Shown piece by piece: positions 42,169 through 51,190 of a stretch of 62,465 nucleotides of DNA. Below the pieces are notes generated by a model, which had not been told where the DNA came from, did no database searches, and saw nothing but the letters and a program-made list of their open reading frames with translations. Source of the DNA: an uncultured Bacteroidales bacterium (GTDB lineage Bacteria; Bacteroidota; Bacteroidia; Bacteroidales; UBA11471); contig CALUZW010000013.1 in NCBI GenBank assembly GCA_944325415.1, forward strand, positions 1-62,465, given 5' to 3'. The translations under genes and the position numbers were made by a program. The number at the start of each line of letters is the position of its first letter. The stretch's first letter is position 1.

Positions 42169-43755
42169 TTATGGAATTCTCAGTATCTGTCCCGGTTTCA
42201 GGTTGTTTGACTTCAAAGCGTTGGCGTTTTTCAATGCCTGAACGGTAACCCCCGGGAATTGTCGGGAGATTTCCCACAGGCTGTCGCCTTCTTTTACCTT
42301 ATAATATCGGACACCGTTCTGCGTCCAAGTCTCGGCCTTGCGGGTGGTTTTCGACGAAGAGGCCGATGTGGTACTTTTCTTGGCGTAGGCTCCGTTTACC
42401 ACCAGACGCATGCCTGGGTATATATTGTTGCTTTTCAGGTTGTTCCATCGTTTTAGGTTGGCTACGCTGGTGCGGTACCGATGGGCTATGACCGAGAGGT
42501 TCTCGCCCGAACGTACCCGGTGGTATCCCTGTACGGTGGTGGCTTTGGACAGTTCGGCCGTTATGCGCCGGGCATAGAGGTCGGACTGGTGGTGGCTGAT
42601 GGAGTCTTCGTTCTCTACATAAGCGTAGGCTGCCTGTTCGGGGAGAATGAGGAAATAGGGACGCTTTGCTGTGGCCGGAATGACGTCGCGGCGGTATTGC
42701 GGGTTGAGTTGCCGCAGTTCGTTCACTTCGATGCCGATAACGTCGGAAATCTGTTTGAAGTGCAGTCGCTCCGAGACCATGACGGTGTCGACTTGTGCCG
42801 GCAGTTCTATCTCGCCCGATTGTATATTGTGGTAGTTGTAATAGTTCATGATGTAGTTGGCGGCGATGAAGGCGGGGACATATCCGCGCGTTTCGCGGGG
42901 CAGGTAGGGGTAGATGTCCCAGTAGTCGCGTTTACCGCCCGAGCGGCGTATGGCTTTGTTTACATTGCCCGGTCCGCAGTTGTAGGCCGCTATGGCGAGG
43001 GTCCAGTCGCCGAAGTTGTCGTAGAGCTGTTTCAGGTAGCGGAGTGCCTGTTGGGTCGACTTGTATGGGTCGCGGCGTTCGTCGACGACACTGTTGACTT
43101 CGAGTCCCATCATGCGGGCGGTACCTATCATGAATTGCCACAGACCGGCAGCTCCGGCCGGCGATACGGCGTTGGGGCGCAGGGCCGACTCGATAACGGG
43201 CAGATATTTCAGCTCGATGGGTAGGCCTTGCTTGTCGATTTCCTGTTCAAAGATGGGTTCGTAGTATTGGTTCAGGGCCAGTAGTTTCTCGACCAGTTCT
43301 CGCCGTTTCTCGGTGTAGAGGGTGATGTATCCTTTGACTACGCTGTTGTAGGGTAGCTCGATAATGGCGGGGAGGGCGCTGAGCCGCTGTATGTATACCG
43401 AGTCGGGGTAGTCGATGTTTCCGCCGTGTCGGTTGACGGGCGGTTGCAGGTTGTCGACCTCTTCGCTGATGAGCGTGTCGACACCGTTGGCAAGGCCTTC
43501 GGGCAGAACGATGTCGTTGTCGGTGATGGTGTCTTTGGCCGTCAGTTTGCGGGGTTCTGCCGGGGCTGTTTGTGCGGCGGCCTGTTTCAGGGTGTCGACG
43601 GCAATAACTGCCGTGTCGCGGCGGGTGGCTGCGGTGAGGGTATCGGCGGGGATTTCGGTTTTATTCTGTTTCCGGTCTTTTTTCCTTCTGGCGGCCGAGG
43701 CGGTTGCGGGGAGAAGAAACGTCAGGCACAGCAGGAGGGTAAGAGTCTTGTTCAT
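42169..43755 (-). CDS. Membrane-bound lytic murein transglycosylase D, LysM type
   Basis: The 528-residue envelope enzyme cleaves peptidoglycan glycan strands to 1,6-anhydro products. It has a signal peptide (MNKTLTLLLCLTFLLPATAS), a low-complexity Thr/Ala linker, and an SLT domain (about 165-300) with catalytic Glu in LPVIESALRPNAVSPAGAAG. AAYNCGPGNVNKAIRRSGG is another SLT mark. Two LysM repeats follow near the C-terminus (HRVRSGENLSVIAHRY and YKVKEGDSLWEISRQF). Its place after DUF5683, parB and parA is conserved in Bacteroidales. Confidence 0.93.
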   Translation of the reverse strand: MNKTLTLLLCLTFLLPATASAARRKKDRKQNKTEIPADTLTAATRRDTAVIAVDTLKQAAAQTAPAEPRKLTAKDTITDNDIVLPEGLANGVDTLISEEVDNLQPPVNRHGGNIDYPDSVYIQRLSALPAIIELPYNSVVKGYITLYTEKRRELVEKLLALNQYYEPIFEQEIDKQGLPIELKYLPVIESALRPNAVSPAGAAGLWQFMIGTARMMGLEVNSVVDERRDPYKSTQQALRYLKQLYDNFGDWTLAIAAYNCGPGNVNKAIRRSGGKRDYWDIYPYLPRETRGYVPAFIAANYIMNYYNYHNIQSGEIELPAQVDTVMVSERLHFKQISDVIGIEVNELRQLNPQYRRDVIPATAKRPYFLILPEQAAYAYVENEDSISHHQSDLYARRITAELSKATTVQGYHRVRSGENLSVIAHRYRTSVANLKRWNNLKSNNIYPGMRLVVNGAYAKKSTTSASSSKTTRKAETWTQNGVRYYKVKEGDSLWEISRQFPGVTVQALKNANALKSNNLKPGQILRIP

Positions 43756-43773
43756 GGGGCGGAGTTCTGTTTT

Positions 43774-44553
43774 TTAAAAGGTTATGGCGCACTGGAATCC
43801 GATGGAGGCTGTCGAGTAGCGGACAGGCTCTATGACCGTGGGCGCAACTTTCATGGAGAGATTGTCGGATATGTCGAAGTTGTAGAGATGGGCATCGACG
43901 TAGGCCTCGATCATGGCTACGAAATAGACGCCTATCATTGAAATGATGCAGAGGTCGCGATACTTGCGGTAGTAGTCTTTCTTGCGTTTCATGGTGCTTT
44001 GCAGCCAGGCCATGTTGGCCGCAATCCATTCGGGGTCGTTGCGGCGGTTGTAGGCAAGGAAGTTGATGAAACTGTTGGTGTTGGGGTCGTTGTCCATGGC
44101 ATCGCGGTAGGCCGTGGAGTAGTCGTTGAAGTAGCGGGCGTTCCAGTTGGTCGCATAGATAAGGCCGAGGTACCCGCCTACGAGAATGGGCAGTTTCCAG
44201 TAGCTGCGGTTGTAGATTTGTCCCAAGCCGGGGCAGAGGGCCGAGTACCACACGGCTTTTACCGGGTCGGGGCTGAATATGGTGGTATCGGGCATGGCCG
44301 CGGTTTCCTGAGTGGCGGCGTCTTCGACGCGGTAGTATGTCAGGCCGATGTCGGGGGCCTCTTCCCTACCTTCGGATACGGCCTGGGTTTCGAGGCTGTC
44401 GCCGGGGACGATGGCAAGTGTTTGGAGGGTATCACTCCCGGCCGAATAGGCGCGGTTGCCCTCTTCCTGTGCTGTCGACGGCAGGGAGAGTAGACTTATC
44501 CATACGAAGAGGAGGAGTCTCAGAACGTGCTGGGAAAGGGGTGTCCGATTCAA
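43774..44553 (-). CDS. DUF5683 membrane protein
   Basis: The 259-residue protein has a signal peptide (about residues 1-28), then a linker and a DUF5683 domain. The block AVWYSALCPGLGQIYNRSYWKLPILVGGYLG is the family mark, with a second hydrophobic segment CIISMIGVYFVAMIEAYVDA. The C-terminal part is beta-like, ending IGFQCAITF, a terminal phenylalanine as in outer-membrane proteins. Function is unknown. It is always close to parAB in Bacteroidota and starts 9 bases after parB. Confidence 0.88.
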   Translation of the reverse strand: MNRTPLSQHVLRLLLFVWISLLSLPSTAQEEGNRAYSAGSDTLQTLAIVPGDSLETQAVSEGREEAPDIGLTYYRVEDAATQETAAMPDTTIFSPDPVKAVWYSALCPGLGQIYNRSYWKLPILVGGYLGLIYATNWNARYFNDYSTAYRDAMDNDPNTNSFINFLAYNRRNDPEWIAANMAWLQSTMKRKKDYYRKYRDLCIISMIGVYFVAMIEAYVDAHLYNFDISDNLSMKVAPTVIEPVRYSTASIGFQCAITF

Positions 44554-44562
44554 GATGCTTTT

Positions 44563-45444
44563 TTATTTCAGTTGGTCAAAGAGGGCGATGAGCCGTTCCA
44601 GCTCTTCTTCGTTTTTGAAGGGTATGGAGATTTTGCCTTTTCCTTTGGCGTTACAGGTGAATTGCACCGGGGTCTTGAAGAAGTCGGAGAGGTGCCGGCG
44701 CAGTATGTCGTAGCCTTCGGCGGTTTGGGAGGCTTCTTTTTGGGGGGCAGAGGCGGGAGCCGTCTGTCCGTCGGTTATCTCTTTGGCCAGCTCCTCGACT
44801 TTCCGCACCGAGTAGCCGTGTTCCTGTATCTGCTCGTAGAGTTGCAATTGGCGGGCAGGATTGTCGACCGAGAGGAGGGCGCGGGCGTGGCCCATGTCGA
44901 TGAGCTTGTTTTTCAATCCTATCTGTATTTCGGCAGGGAGTTTCAGCAGTCTCAGGTAGTTGGCGATGGTGGCGCGTTTCTTGCCTACGCGTTCGCTCAG
45001 CCGGTCTTGGGTGAGGTGGTATTGCTCAATGAGTTTTTGGAAAGTGAGGGCGATTTCCACGGGGTTGAGGTCTTCGCGCTGAATGTTCTCGATGAGGGCC
45101 ATCTCCATGACGGTTTCGTCTTCGACGGTGCGTACATAGGCGGGAATGGTTTCGAGCCCGGCCAGCAGCGAGGCTCTGTACCGGCGTTCGCCCGAGATAA
45201 TCTGGTAGCTCTCGTCGGGCATCTGACGCAGGGTGATGGGTTGTATGATACCCAGCTCGCGTATCGAGGCGGCCAGTTCGTTGAGCGATTCTTCATCGAA
45301 GTCTTGCCGGGGTTGTCCCGGGTTGGGCTTGATGAGGGAGAGTTTTATTTCGTTTATCGACGACGAGCCTCCTGTCTTTATGTCGTCCATGGTGATGAGG
45401 GCGTCGAGGCCGCGGCCGAGTGCGTTGCGTTTGTTGATGGTCAT
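44563..45444 (-). CDS. parB: Chromosome partitioning protein ParB
   Basis: The 293-residue CTP-dependent DNA clamp binds parS sites and spreads along DNA. The N-terminal domain has NPGQPRQDFDEESLNELAAS and the arginine patch ISGERRYRASLLAGL. A helix-turn-helix follows (TQDRLSERVGKKRATIANYLRLLKLP split). The C-terminal dimer domain is about 235-293. Start at MTINKRNALGRGLDALI. It lies 41 bases after parA and together they segregate the chromosome. I did not identify a parS site. Confidence 0.94.
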   Translation of the reverse strand: MTINKRNALGRGLDALITMDDIKTGGSSSINEIKLSLIKPNPGQPRQDFDEESLNELAASIRELGIIQPITLRQMPDESYQIISGERRYRASLLAGLETIPAYVRTVEDETVMEMALIENIQREDLNPVEIALTFQKLIEQYHLTQDRLSERVGKKRATIANYLRLLKLPAEIQIGLKNKLIDMGHARALLSVDNPARQLQLYEQIQEHGYSVRKVEELAKEITDGQTAPASAPQKEASQTAEGYDILRRHLSDFFKTPVQFTCNAKGKGKISIPFKNEEELERLIALFDQLK

Positions 45445-45485
45445 GTTCTTGGCGGGTATTCTCTCCGGCAGTGCCGGGAGGAATT

Positions 45486-46259
45486 TTATTTCGATTTCTT
45501 TTCGCGTTTGATGAGTTCCTTGGCCAGTTGCAGATGGTTGAGAGCTCCTTTGGAGTTGGGGTCGTACATGAGCGCCGGTATGCCGTGGCTGGGCGCTTCG
45601 CTGAGCCTGATGTTGCGCTGTATGACGGTGTCGAATACCAGTTCGCGGAAGTGCTTTTTCAGTTCTTCATAAATCTGGTTGCCCAGTCGCAGACGGGAGT
45701 CGTACATGGTGAGCAGGAAACCTTCGATTTCGAGGTCGGGGTTGAGCCTCGACTTGATGAGCTTGATGGTATTGAGCAGCTTGCTGATGCCTTCGAGGGC
45801 GAAATATTCGGCCTGTACGGGTATGATGACCGAGTCGGCTGCCGTGAGCGAGTTGACTGTGATGAGGCCCAGCGAGGGGGAACAGTCGATGAGTATGTAA
45901 TCGTATTCGGCCTTGATTTCTTCGATGAGGTGCAGCAGTATGCGTTCGCGGTTGGGGGCATTGAGCAGTTCGAGTTCGGCACCTACGAGGTCGATGTGGG
46001 AGCATACGATGTCGAGTCCCGATACACAGGTGGGGCCGATGGCTTCGCGCAGGGAGGCTTCGCCGATGAGGCACTCGTATATGGAGATGCTCTTCTGTGT
46101 GATGTCGATTCCTACGCCCGATGAGGCGTTGGCCTGCGGGTCGGCGTCGATGAGCAGCACTTTGCGGTCCATGGCTGCCAGTGAGGCCGACAGGTTAATG
46201 GTTGTTGTGGTTTTTCCTACGCCGCCCTTCTGGTTGGCTATTGCGATGATTTTACCCAT
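45486..46259 (-). CDS. parA: Chromosome partitioning ATPase ParA/Soj
   Basis: The 257-residue deviant Walker ATPase works with ParB. IIAIANQKGGVGKTTTTINL at the N-terminus is the Walker A. Walker B is seen as YDYILIDCSPSLGLITVNSL, and VPVQAEYFALEGISKLLNTI follows. Length fits chromosomal Soj rather than plasmid ParA with an added N-terminal domain. It is divergent from surE across a 353-base gap, which holds a hairpin and both promoters. Confidence 0.95.
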   Translation of the reverse strand: MGKIIAIANQKGGVGKTTTTINLSASLAAMDRKVLLIDADPQANASSGVGIDITQKSISIYECLIGEASLREAIGPTCVSGLDIVCSHIDLVGAELELLNAPNRERILLHLIEEIKAEYDYILIDCSPSLGLITVNSLTAADSVIIPVQAEYFALEGISKLLNTIKLIKSRLNPDLEIEGFLLTMYDSRLRLGNQIYEELKKHFRELVFDTVIQRNIRLSEAPSHGIPALMYDPNSKGALNHLQLAKELIKREKKSK

Positions 46260-46343
46260 ATTCGTCTTTTTTACAACGCAAAGAAAAAAAGTTTTCGTTG
46301 CATTTCTCTTGCCGGGGCCCGATTATCGCCCGCAATGTTGATA

Positions 46344-46370
46344 AGTCGGCTCTGTTGTTGAAAAGCCGAC
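46344..46370. repeat. Hairpin in the parA leader region
   Basis: AGTCGGCT (46344-46351) pairs with AGCCGAC (46364-46370) around a 12-base loop. It lies between the parA ATG and a possible minus-strand promoter at 46485-46492. Apart from this and the promoters, the 353-base gap 46260-46612 shows only GC-rich sequence without a gene. Confidence 0.35.
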
Positions 46371-46484
46371 CTTTGCCGCAGCCGCGTTCGGATTGCGCGA
46401 TTCCTCGTGTCGTGTCCCCGCTTTTCGGGCACACCCCGGGGCTTTTTACACGCCGGTTGGCGGTGCGGGTGTATGGTTTCCTGG

Positions 46485-46492
46485 CAAAGATA
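46485..46492 (-). promoter_or_regulatory. Candidate -7 box for parA
   Basis: The complement of 46485-46492 is TATCTTTG, a TAnnTTTG match. It would give a leader of about 220 bases for parA. A weaker box (TTTCTTTG) lies nearer to the start codon. Confidence 0.35.
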
Positions 46493-46565
46493 GGTAATTT
46501 ACCGAAAAGATAAATAGGCTTTTATCTATTTTAGCACACTCTTTTCTGTGGGTTTTGTTGCGGGC

Positions 46566-46596
46566 TTTGGGTCGCCGGCTGTTTTTTGTATCTTTG
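46566..46596 (+). promoter_or_regulatory. Full Bacteroides-type promoter for surE
   Basis: TTTG at 46566-46569 and TATCTTTG at 46589-46596 match both elements with a 19-base spacer. This is the best promoter in the window. It rules out the upstream in-frame ATG at 46586 and supports the start at 46613. Confidence 0.75.
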
Positions 46597-46612
46597 TCTG
46601 CAACAAAAAACG

Positions 46613-47401
46613 ATGTCTATGTTTTCTCCCGATTCTGATTCGGCCTCTCGGCCGCGTATTCTTATTACCAACGACGACGGTATCGGAGCCAAAGGGCTGC
46701 GCTTCCTGGTCGACTGTGTCTCCGACCTGGCCGATGTGCGTGTCGTGGCACCCGACCGGCCCCGCTCGGGACAGTCGGGCGCGATTACCTCGGGGGTGCC
46801 TCTGGCACTAACCCCCGTTGCGGATTTTGCCGGGGCCGAGTGTTATATCTGCAACGGCACACCGGTCGATTGTGTGAAACTGTCGCTGCACGTCTTTCCC
46901 GACAGTCGTCCCCAGCTCATTCTCTCGGGTATAAACCACGGTTCCAACTCGGGTATAAGCATCTTTTACTCCGGCACGATGGGGGCGGTACTCGAAGGCT
47001 GTGTGGTGGGTATTCCCGCGGTGGGTTTCTCGCTCTTGTCGCACGACCCCGACGCCGATTTCTCTGTCTGTCGCGACGAGGTGCGGCGGCTGGTGATGCA
47101 GGTGTTGCAGCGGGGATTGCCCGACGGAGTGTGCCTGAATGTCAATTTTCCCCTGCTTCCCGCCCGTGGAGTGCGGGTGTGCCGGCAGGCTCGCGGCTAT
47201 TGGACCGAGGAGTATGAGTGGCGCACCGGTGCTGATGGTTGCGAAGGCTATTTCCTTACCGGCCACTTTGTCAATGCCGAACCCCAAGTCGACGATACCG
47301 ACGAGTATTTCCTGGCGCACGGATATGTCTCGGTTGTGCCTTGCACCTGCGACCAGACGGCCTACCGGGCTATGCCTCTTGTTGAGTCGCTCTGTTTGTA
47401 G
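46613..47401 (+). CDS. surE: 5'/3'-nucleotidase SurE
   Basis: The 262-residue metal-dependent nucleotidase acts on nucleoside monophosphates. The start is at 46613 (or the ATG two codons later), because the ATG at 46586 lies within the promoter. RILITNDDGIGAKGLRFL carries the metal-binding Asp-Asp pair, and ILSGINHGSNSGISIFYSG the Asn and phosphate loop. Length is normal. It is divergent from parA, a conserved neighbour in Bacteroidales, and is followed by the arginine operon. Confidence 0.94.
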   Translation: MSMFSPDSDSASRPRILITNDDGIGAKGLRFLVDCVSDLADVRVVAPDRPRSGQSGAITSGVPLALTPVADFAGAECYICNGTPVDCVKLSLHVFPDSRPQLILSGINHGSNSGISIFYSGTMGAVLEGCVVGIPAVGFSLLSHDPDADFSVCRDEVRRLVMQVLQRGLPDGVCLNVNFPLLPARGVRVCRQARGYWTEEYEWRTGADGCEGYFLTGHFVNAEPQVDDTDEYFLAHGYVSVVPCTCDQTAYRAMPLVESLCL

Positions 47402-47630
47402 ATGCCGGATTGCCTTGCGTCCTCTTGAGGCAGGTATCGGCGGCCATACCCCGGCCGACAATGATAGTGTATGTGCTTGTGTATAAAAATACGCAATATA
47501 CAGAATAAAAATGCGTAGCGCTTGTGTTTAATTTGCTGATTTATAGAGTGTGTTCGTGCGAGTTTCTCTTCGGTAGTAAATATTTTATAAAAAAGAGTCG
47601 AAAAAATGTATGAGAATAAATTTTTATGCG

Positions 47631-47638
47631 TATATTTG
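47631..47638 (+). promoter_or_regulatory. -7 box of the arginine operon
   Basis: TATATTTG at 47631-47638 matches TAnnTTTG and lies 18 bases before the argR ATG at 47657. A regulator of the ArgR type may control this operon. I did not see a clear ARG box. Confidence 0.55.
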
Positions 47639-47656
47639 CGGCCTCGAAGAATAAAT

Positions 47657-48142
47657 ATGCACGAAATGAAAGACAAGGTCAATAGATTGGAAGCAATAAA
47701 GTCGATAGTAAGCGCCAACCGTGTAGGCGGACAGGAAGAGCTGTTGCAGCGGTTGCACGAGCAGGGATTCGACTTGACCCAGGCCACACTGTCGCGCGAC
47801 CTGAAACAGCTCCAAATCGTGAAAGTTTCTTTACCTGCGGGCGGGTATCAGTATATTCTGCCCGAGCTGGCCGGCCTGGCGCGCCGTCCCAAGATATCGC
47901 GTGGAGGCGCACTTGCAGCCTCGAACGGTTTCCTTTCCATCGCCTTTTCGGGCAATATGGCCGTGATAAAGACCCGGCCCGGCTATGCCGGTAGCACGGC
48001 AACCGACATCGATGCCCACACACTGCCTGAGCTGCTGGGAACACTGGCGGGTGACGATACCGTCCTGCTTATTCTGCGCGAAGGGGTGAGTCGGGAACAG
48101 GCCATTGAGGCTTTGCGTGTAATCATACCGAATATTCAGTAA
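47657..48142 (+). CDS. argR: Arginine repressor ArgR
   Basis: The 161-residue regulator has an N-terminal winged helix (RLEAIKSIVSANRVGGQEEL) with the ArgR mark ATLSRDLKQLQIVKV, and a C-terminal hexamerisation domain that binds arginine, with VIKTRPGYAGSTATDIDAH and LGTLAGDDTVLLILRE. Starts at 47657 or three codons later (47666); the frame above overlaps the -7 box. It heads the operon and presumably represses it. Confidence 0.93.
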   Translation: MHEMKDKVNRLEAIKSIVSANRVGGQEELLQRLHEQGFDLTQATLSRDLKQLQIVKVSLPAGGYQYILPELAGLARRPKISRGGALAASNGFLSIAFSGNMAVIKTRPGYAGSTATDIDAHTLPELLGTLAGDDTVLLILREGVSREQAIEALRVIIPNIQ

Positions 48143-48175
48143 TAAAAATACAATTCGACTTATTCAATTTATAAA

Positions 48176-48754
48176 ATGGAATCTCAGGATATTGAAGTGA
48201 TGGTGGCCGATGCCTCGCACGAGGTGTATGTCGATACGATACTCGATACCATCAGAGAGGCGGCCAAGGTGCGCGGCACCGGTATCGCCGAGCGTACGCA
48301 CGAGTATGTGGCCCAGAAGATGAAAGAGGGAAAAGCCATTATCGCCTTGTGTGGTGATGACTTTGCGGGATTTACTTATATAGAGTCGTGGGGTAACAAG
48401 CAGTATGTGGCTACGTCGGGACTCATCGTTCACCCCAAATACCGGGGCTTGGGACTGGCCAAGCGCATCAAGCAGGCTTCGTTCCAGCTGGCCCGTCTGC
48501 GCTGGCCGTGGGCAAAAATCTTCTCGCTCACCAGTGGCGCGGCGGTCATGAAGATGAACACCGAGCTGGGTTATGTGCCGGTAACCTTTAACGAGCTCAC
48601 CGACGACGACGCCTTCTGGCGCGGTTGCGAGGGGTGCATCAACCACGACATATTGGTGGCCAAGAAGCGCAAGTTCTGCATCTGCACCGCCATGCTCTAC
48701 GACCCCAAGGCCCATGAAGAGAAAGAACATCATCACCACGACGAAAACAAATAA
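48176..48754 (+). CDS. GNAT acyltransferase of the arginine operon, likely N-acylglutamate synthase
   Basis: A 192-residue GNAT-fold protein. VATSGLIVHPKYRGLGLAKRIKQ has the acyl-CoA-binding R-G-x-G-L-A loop. The C-terminus is His-rich (EKEHHHHDENK). Bacteroides species build arginine through N-succinylated rather than N-acetylated intermediates. From memory, the GNAT gene between argR and argG of B. thetaiotaomicron is the proposed N-succinylglutamate synthase. Position between argR and argG here supports the same role. Direct evidence for the succinyl donor is not in the sequence. Confidence 0.75.
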   Translation: MESQDIEVMVADASHEVYVDTILDTIREAAKVRGTGIAERTHEYVAQKMKEGKAIIALCGDDFAGFTYIESWGNKQYVATSGLIVHPKYRGLGLAKRIKQASFQLARLRWPWAKIFSLTSGAAVMKMNTELGYVPVTFNELTDDDAFWRGCEGCINHDILVAKKRKFCICTAMLYDPKAHEEKEHHHHDENK

Positions 48755-48764
48755 ACATCGAGAT

Positions 48765-49970
48765 ATGGAAAAGAAAAAGAAAGTTGTCGTTGCTTTCAGC
48801 GGCGGATTGGATACATCGTTTACCGTTATGTACCTGGCCAAGGAGAAGGGCTATGAAGTATATGCCGCCTGTGCCAATACCGGAGGTTTCAGTGCCGAAC
48901 AGCTGAAACAGAACGAAGAGAATGCCTATAAACTGGGTGCCGTCAAATATGTAACCCTCGACGTTACGCAGGAGTATTACGAGAAGAGCCTCAAATACAT
49001 GGTCTTCGGTAATGTGCTGCGCAACGGCACCTATCCCATATCGGTCAGCTCCGAACGCATCTTCCAGGCGTTGGCCATTGCCCGTTATGCCAAGGAGATT
49101 GGCGCCGATGCCATCGCACACGGTTCGACGGGAGCCGGTAACGACCAGATACGTTTCGACATGACCTTCCTCGTGCTCACGCCCGGAGTCGAAATCATCA
49201 CCCTCACACGCGACATGGCACTCACCCGCCAGTACGAAATCGACTACCTCAACCAGCACGGTTTTGCCGCCGACTGGACCAAACTCAAATATTCCTATAA
49301 CGTGGGCCTGTGGGGCACCTCGATTTGCGGCGGAGAGATACTCGACTCCAAGCAGGGACTGCCCGAGAGTGCTTACCTCAAACAGGTTACCAAGACCGGC
49401 AGCGAAGAGTTGCGCCTCGAATTCAAGGAGGGTGAGCTCTGCGGTGTCAACGGCGTAACCTACGACGACCCCATAAAAGCCATACTCAAAGTAGAGGAAA
49501 TAGGTGCAGCCTACGGCATAGGCCGCGACATGCACGTGGGCGACACCATCATCGGTATCAAGGGCCGTGTAGGCTTCGAGGCCGCAGCCCCCATGCTCAT
49601 CATCGGAGCACACCGCTTCCTCGAAAAATACACCCTGAGCAAGTGGCAGCAATACTGGAAAGACCAGGTGGCCAACTGGTACGGCATGTTCCTCCACGAG
49701 AGCCAGTATCTCGAACCGGTGATGCGCGACATCGAAGCCATGCTGCAAAACTCGCAGCGCAATGTCAACGGTACGGTCATTCTCGAACTGCGTCCGCTCT
49801 CGTTCTCGACTGTGGGTGTCGATTCCAAGGACGACCTGGTGAAGACCAAATTCGGCGAGTACGGTGAGATGCAGAAAGGCTGGACGGCCGAAGACGCCAA
49901 AGGCTTCATCAAGGTTACCTCTACGCCGTTGCGCGTGTACTATACCAATCACCCCGACGAAACGTTGTAA
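48765..49970 (+). CDS. argG: Argininosuccinate synthase
   Basis: The 401-residue enzyme joins citrulline and aspartate with ATP. The start MEKKKKVVVAFSGGLDTSF is 10 bases after the GNAT gene; the frame above it overlaps that gene. The pyrophosphatase-type P-loop is AFSGGLDTSF. AIAHGSTGAGNDQIRFDM is another conserved block. Length is normal, and the gene is followed by a tiny PspC-domain gene after one base. Confidence 0.96.
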   Translation: MEKKKKVVVAFSGGLDTSFTVMYLAKEKGYEVYAACANTGGFSAEQLKQNEENAYKLGAVKYVTLDVTQEYYEKSLKYMVFGNVLRNGTYPISVSSERIFQALAIARYAKEIGADAIAHGSTGAGNDQIRFDMTFLVLTPGVEIITLTRDMALTRQYEIDYLNQHGFAADWTKLKYSYNVGLWGTSICGGEILDSKQGLPESAYLKQVTKTGSEELRLEFKEGELCGVNGVTYDDPIKAILKVEEIGAAYGIGRDMHVGDTIIGIKGRVGFEAAAPMLIIGAHRFLEKYTLSKWQQYWKDQVANWYGMFLHESQYLEPVMRDIEAMLQNSQRNVNGTVILELRPLSFSTVGVDSKDDLVKTKFGEYGEMQKGWTAEDAKGFIKVTSTPLRVYYTNHPDETL

Positions 49971-49971
49971 C

Positions 49972-50169
49972 ATGGCTCCGGCAAAAAAACTTTTCCGCTC
50001 GGCCAATAATAGGATTCTTGCCGGGGTTTGCGGCGGCGTGGGCGAATACCTCGACATTGACCCCACGGTGGTGCGTGTCGTGTATGTGTTGCTTTCGCTG
50101 CTCACGGCCTTTGCAGGCCTTCTGGTCTATATAGTTTTATGTTTGATAATTCCCGCACGCCCCGCATAG
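49972..50169 (+). CDS. Small PspC-domain membrane protein
   Basis: The 65-residue protein consists of little more than the PspC domain: KKLFRSANNRILAGVCGGVG, then EYLDIDPTVVRVVYVLLSLL and a transmembrane helix at about residues 36-61. PspC proteins elsewhere regulate the phage-shock stress response, but short stand-alone versions are common in Bacteroidota and have no known role. Its ATG follows the argG stop by one base, so it is translated in the arginine operon. It is an odd presence between argG and argC. Confidence 0.88.
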   Translation: MAPAKKLFRSANNRILAGVCGGVGEYLDIDPTVVRVVYVLLSLLTAFAGLLVYIVLCLIIPARPA

Positions 50170-50199
50170 CGCGGTGCGTCGGGAACAAAAAAATAGCAC

Positions 50200-51168
50200 A
50201 TGATAAAAGTAGGAATCATAGGCGGGGCGGGATACACCGCAGGTGAGTTGCTGCGGCTGCTCATCAATCACCCCGATGTAGAGATTGTTTTTGTAAACAG
50301 CGCCAGCAACGCGGGCAACCGCATAACCGATGTCCACAGCGGACTCTTCGGTGAGACCGACCTCGTGTTTACCGACCAGCTCCCGCTGGACGAGATTGAC
50401 TGTCTCTTCTTCTGTACGGCTCACGGCGACACCCGCAAGTTCATGGAGTCGCACACCCTGCCCGAGACGTTGCGCGTCGTCGACCTTTCGATGGACTATC
50501 GCATCGAGAGCGAAGAGCACGACTTTGTCTACGGGCTTCCCGAGCTCAACCGCAAGCGCATCATTCGCGCCCGGCACATCGCCAATCCCGGCTGCTTTGC
50601 CACGGCCATACAGCTGGGACTTCTGCCCCTGGCCAAGAATCTCCTGCTCAACAATCCCGTGCACATCACGGCCATTACCGGCAGCACCGGTGCCGGACAG
50701 AAACCCTCGGCCACGTCGCATTTCAGCTGGCGCAACAACAACATGTCGGTCTACAAACCCTTCACCCACCAGCACCTGCCCGAGATACGACAGAGCCTCA
50801 GTCAGTTGCAGCACAGTTTTGCGACCGACCTCAACTTCATTCCCGTGCGCGGCGACTTTGCCCGGGGCATCTTTGTCTCGATGTACACCGACTGTCCCGT
50901 GGCACTCGACGAGATACGGCGGCTCTACGACGAGTATTACGACGACCACTCCTTCACGTTTGTAACCGATGCCAACCTCGACCTCAAACAGGTGGTCAAT
51001 ACCAACAAGTGCCTGATTCATCTCGAAAAACACGGCGACAAACTGCTTATCCTCACGGCCATCGACAACCTGCTCAAAGGTGCGTCGGGCCAGGCCGTCC
51101 ACAACATGAACCTGCTCTTCGGGCTCACCGAGGTGGCCGGTCTCAAACTCAAACCGTCGGCCTTTTAA
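50200..51168 (+). CDS. argC: N-acyl-gamma-glutamyl-phosphate reductase
   Basis: The 322-residue NADPH-dependent reductase makes N-acyl-glutamate semialdehyde. MIKVGIIGGAGYTAGELLRL is the Rossmann start. ANPGCFATAIQLGLLPL holds the catalytic cysteine, and the later GASGQAVHNMNLLFGL is a C-terminal family mark. Like the other Bacteroides-type enzymes it may act on succinylated intermediates, but the reaction class is the same. It follows the PspC gene by 30 bases. Confidence 0.95.
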   Translation: MIKVGIIGGAGYTAGELLRLLINHPDVEIVFVNSASNAGNRITDVHSGLFGETDLVFTDQLPLDEIDCLFFCTAHGDTRKFMESHTLPETLRVVDLSMDYRIESEEHDFVYGLPELNRKRIIRARHIANPGCFATAIQLGLLPLAKNLLLNNPVHITAITGSTGAGQKPSATSHFSWRNNNMSVYKPFTHQHLPEIRQSLSQLQHSFATDLNFIPVRGDFARGIFVSMYTDCPVALDEIRRLYDEYYDDHSFTFVTDANLDLKQVVNTNKCLIHLEKHGDKLLILTAIDNLLKGASGQAVHNMNLLFGLTEVAGLKLKPSAF

Positions 51169-51190
51169 TACACATTAAGACAGTACGATT

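Noticed and set aside
46400..46460. GC-rich hairpin upstream of surE considered as a terminator or parS
   Set aside because: The pairing is irregular, no T run is placed correctly, and no parS-like palindrome could be recognised with confidence.
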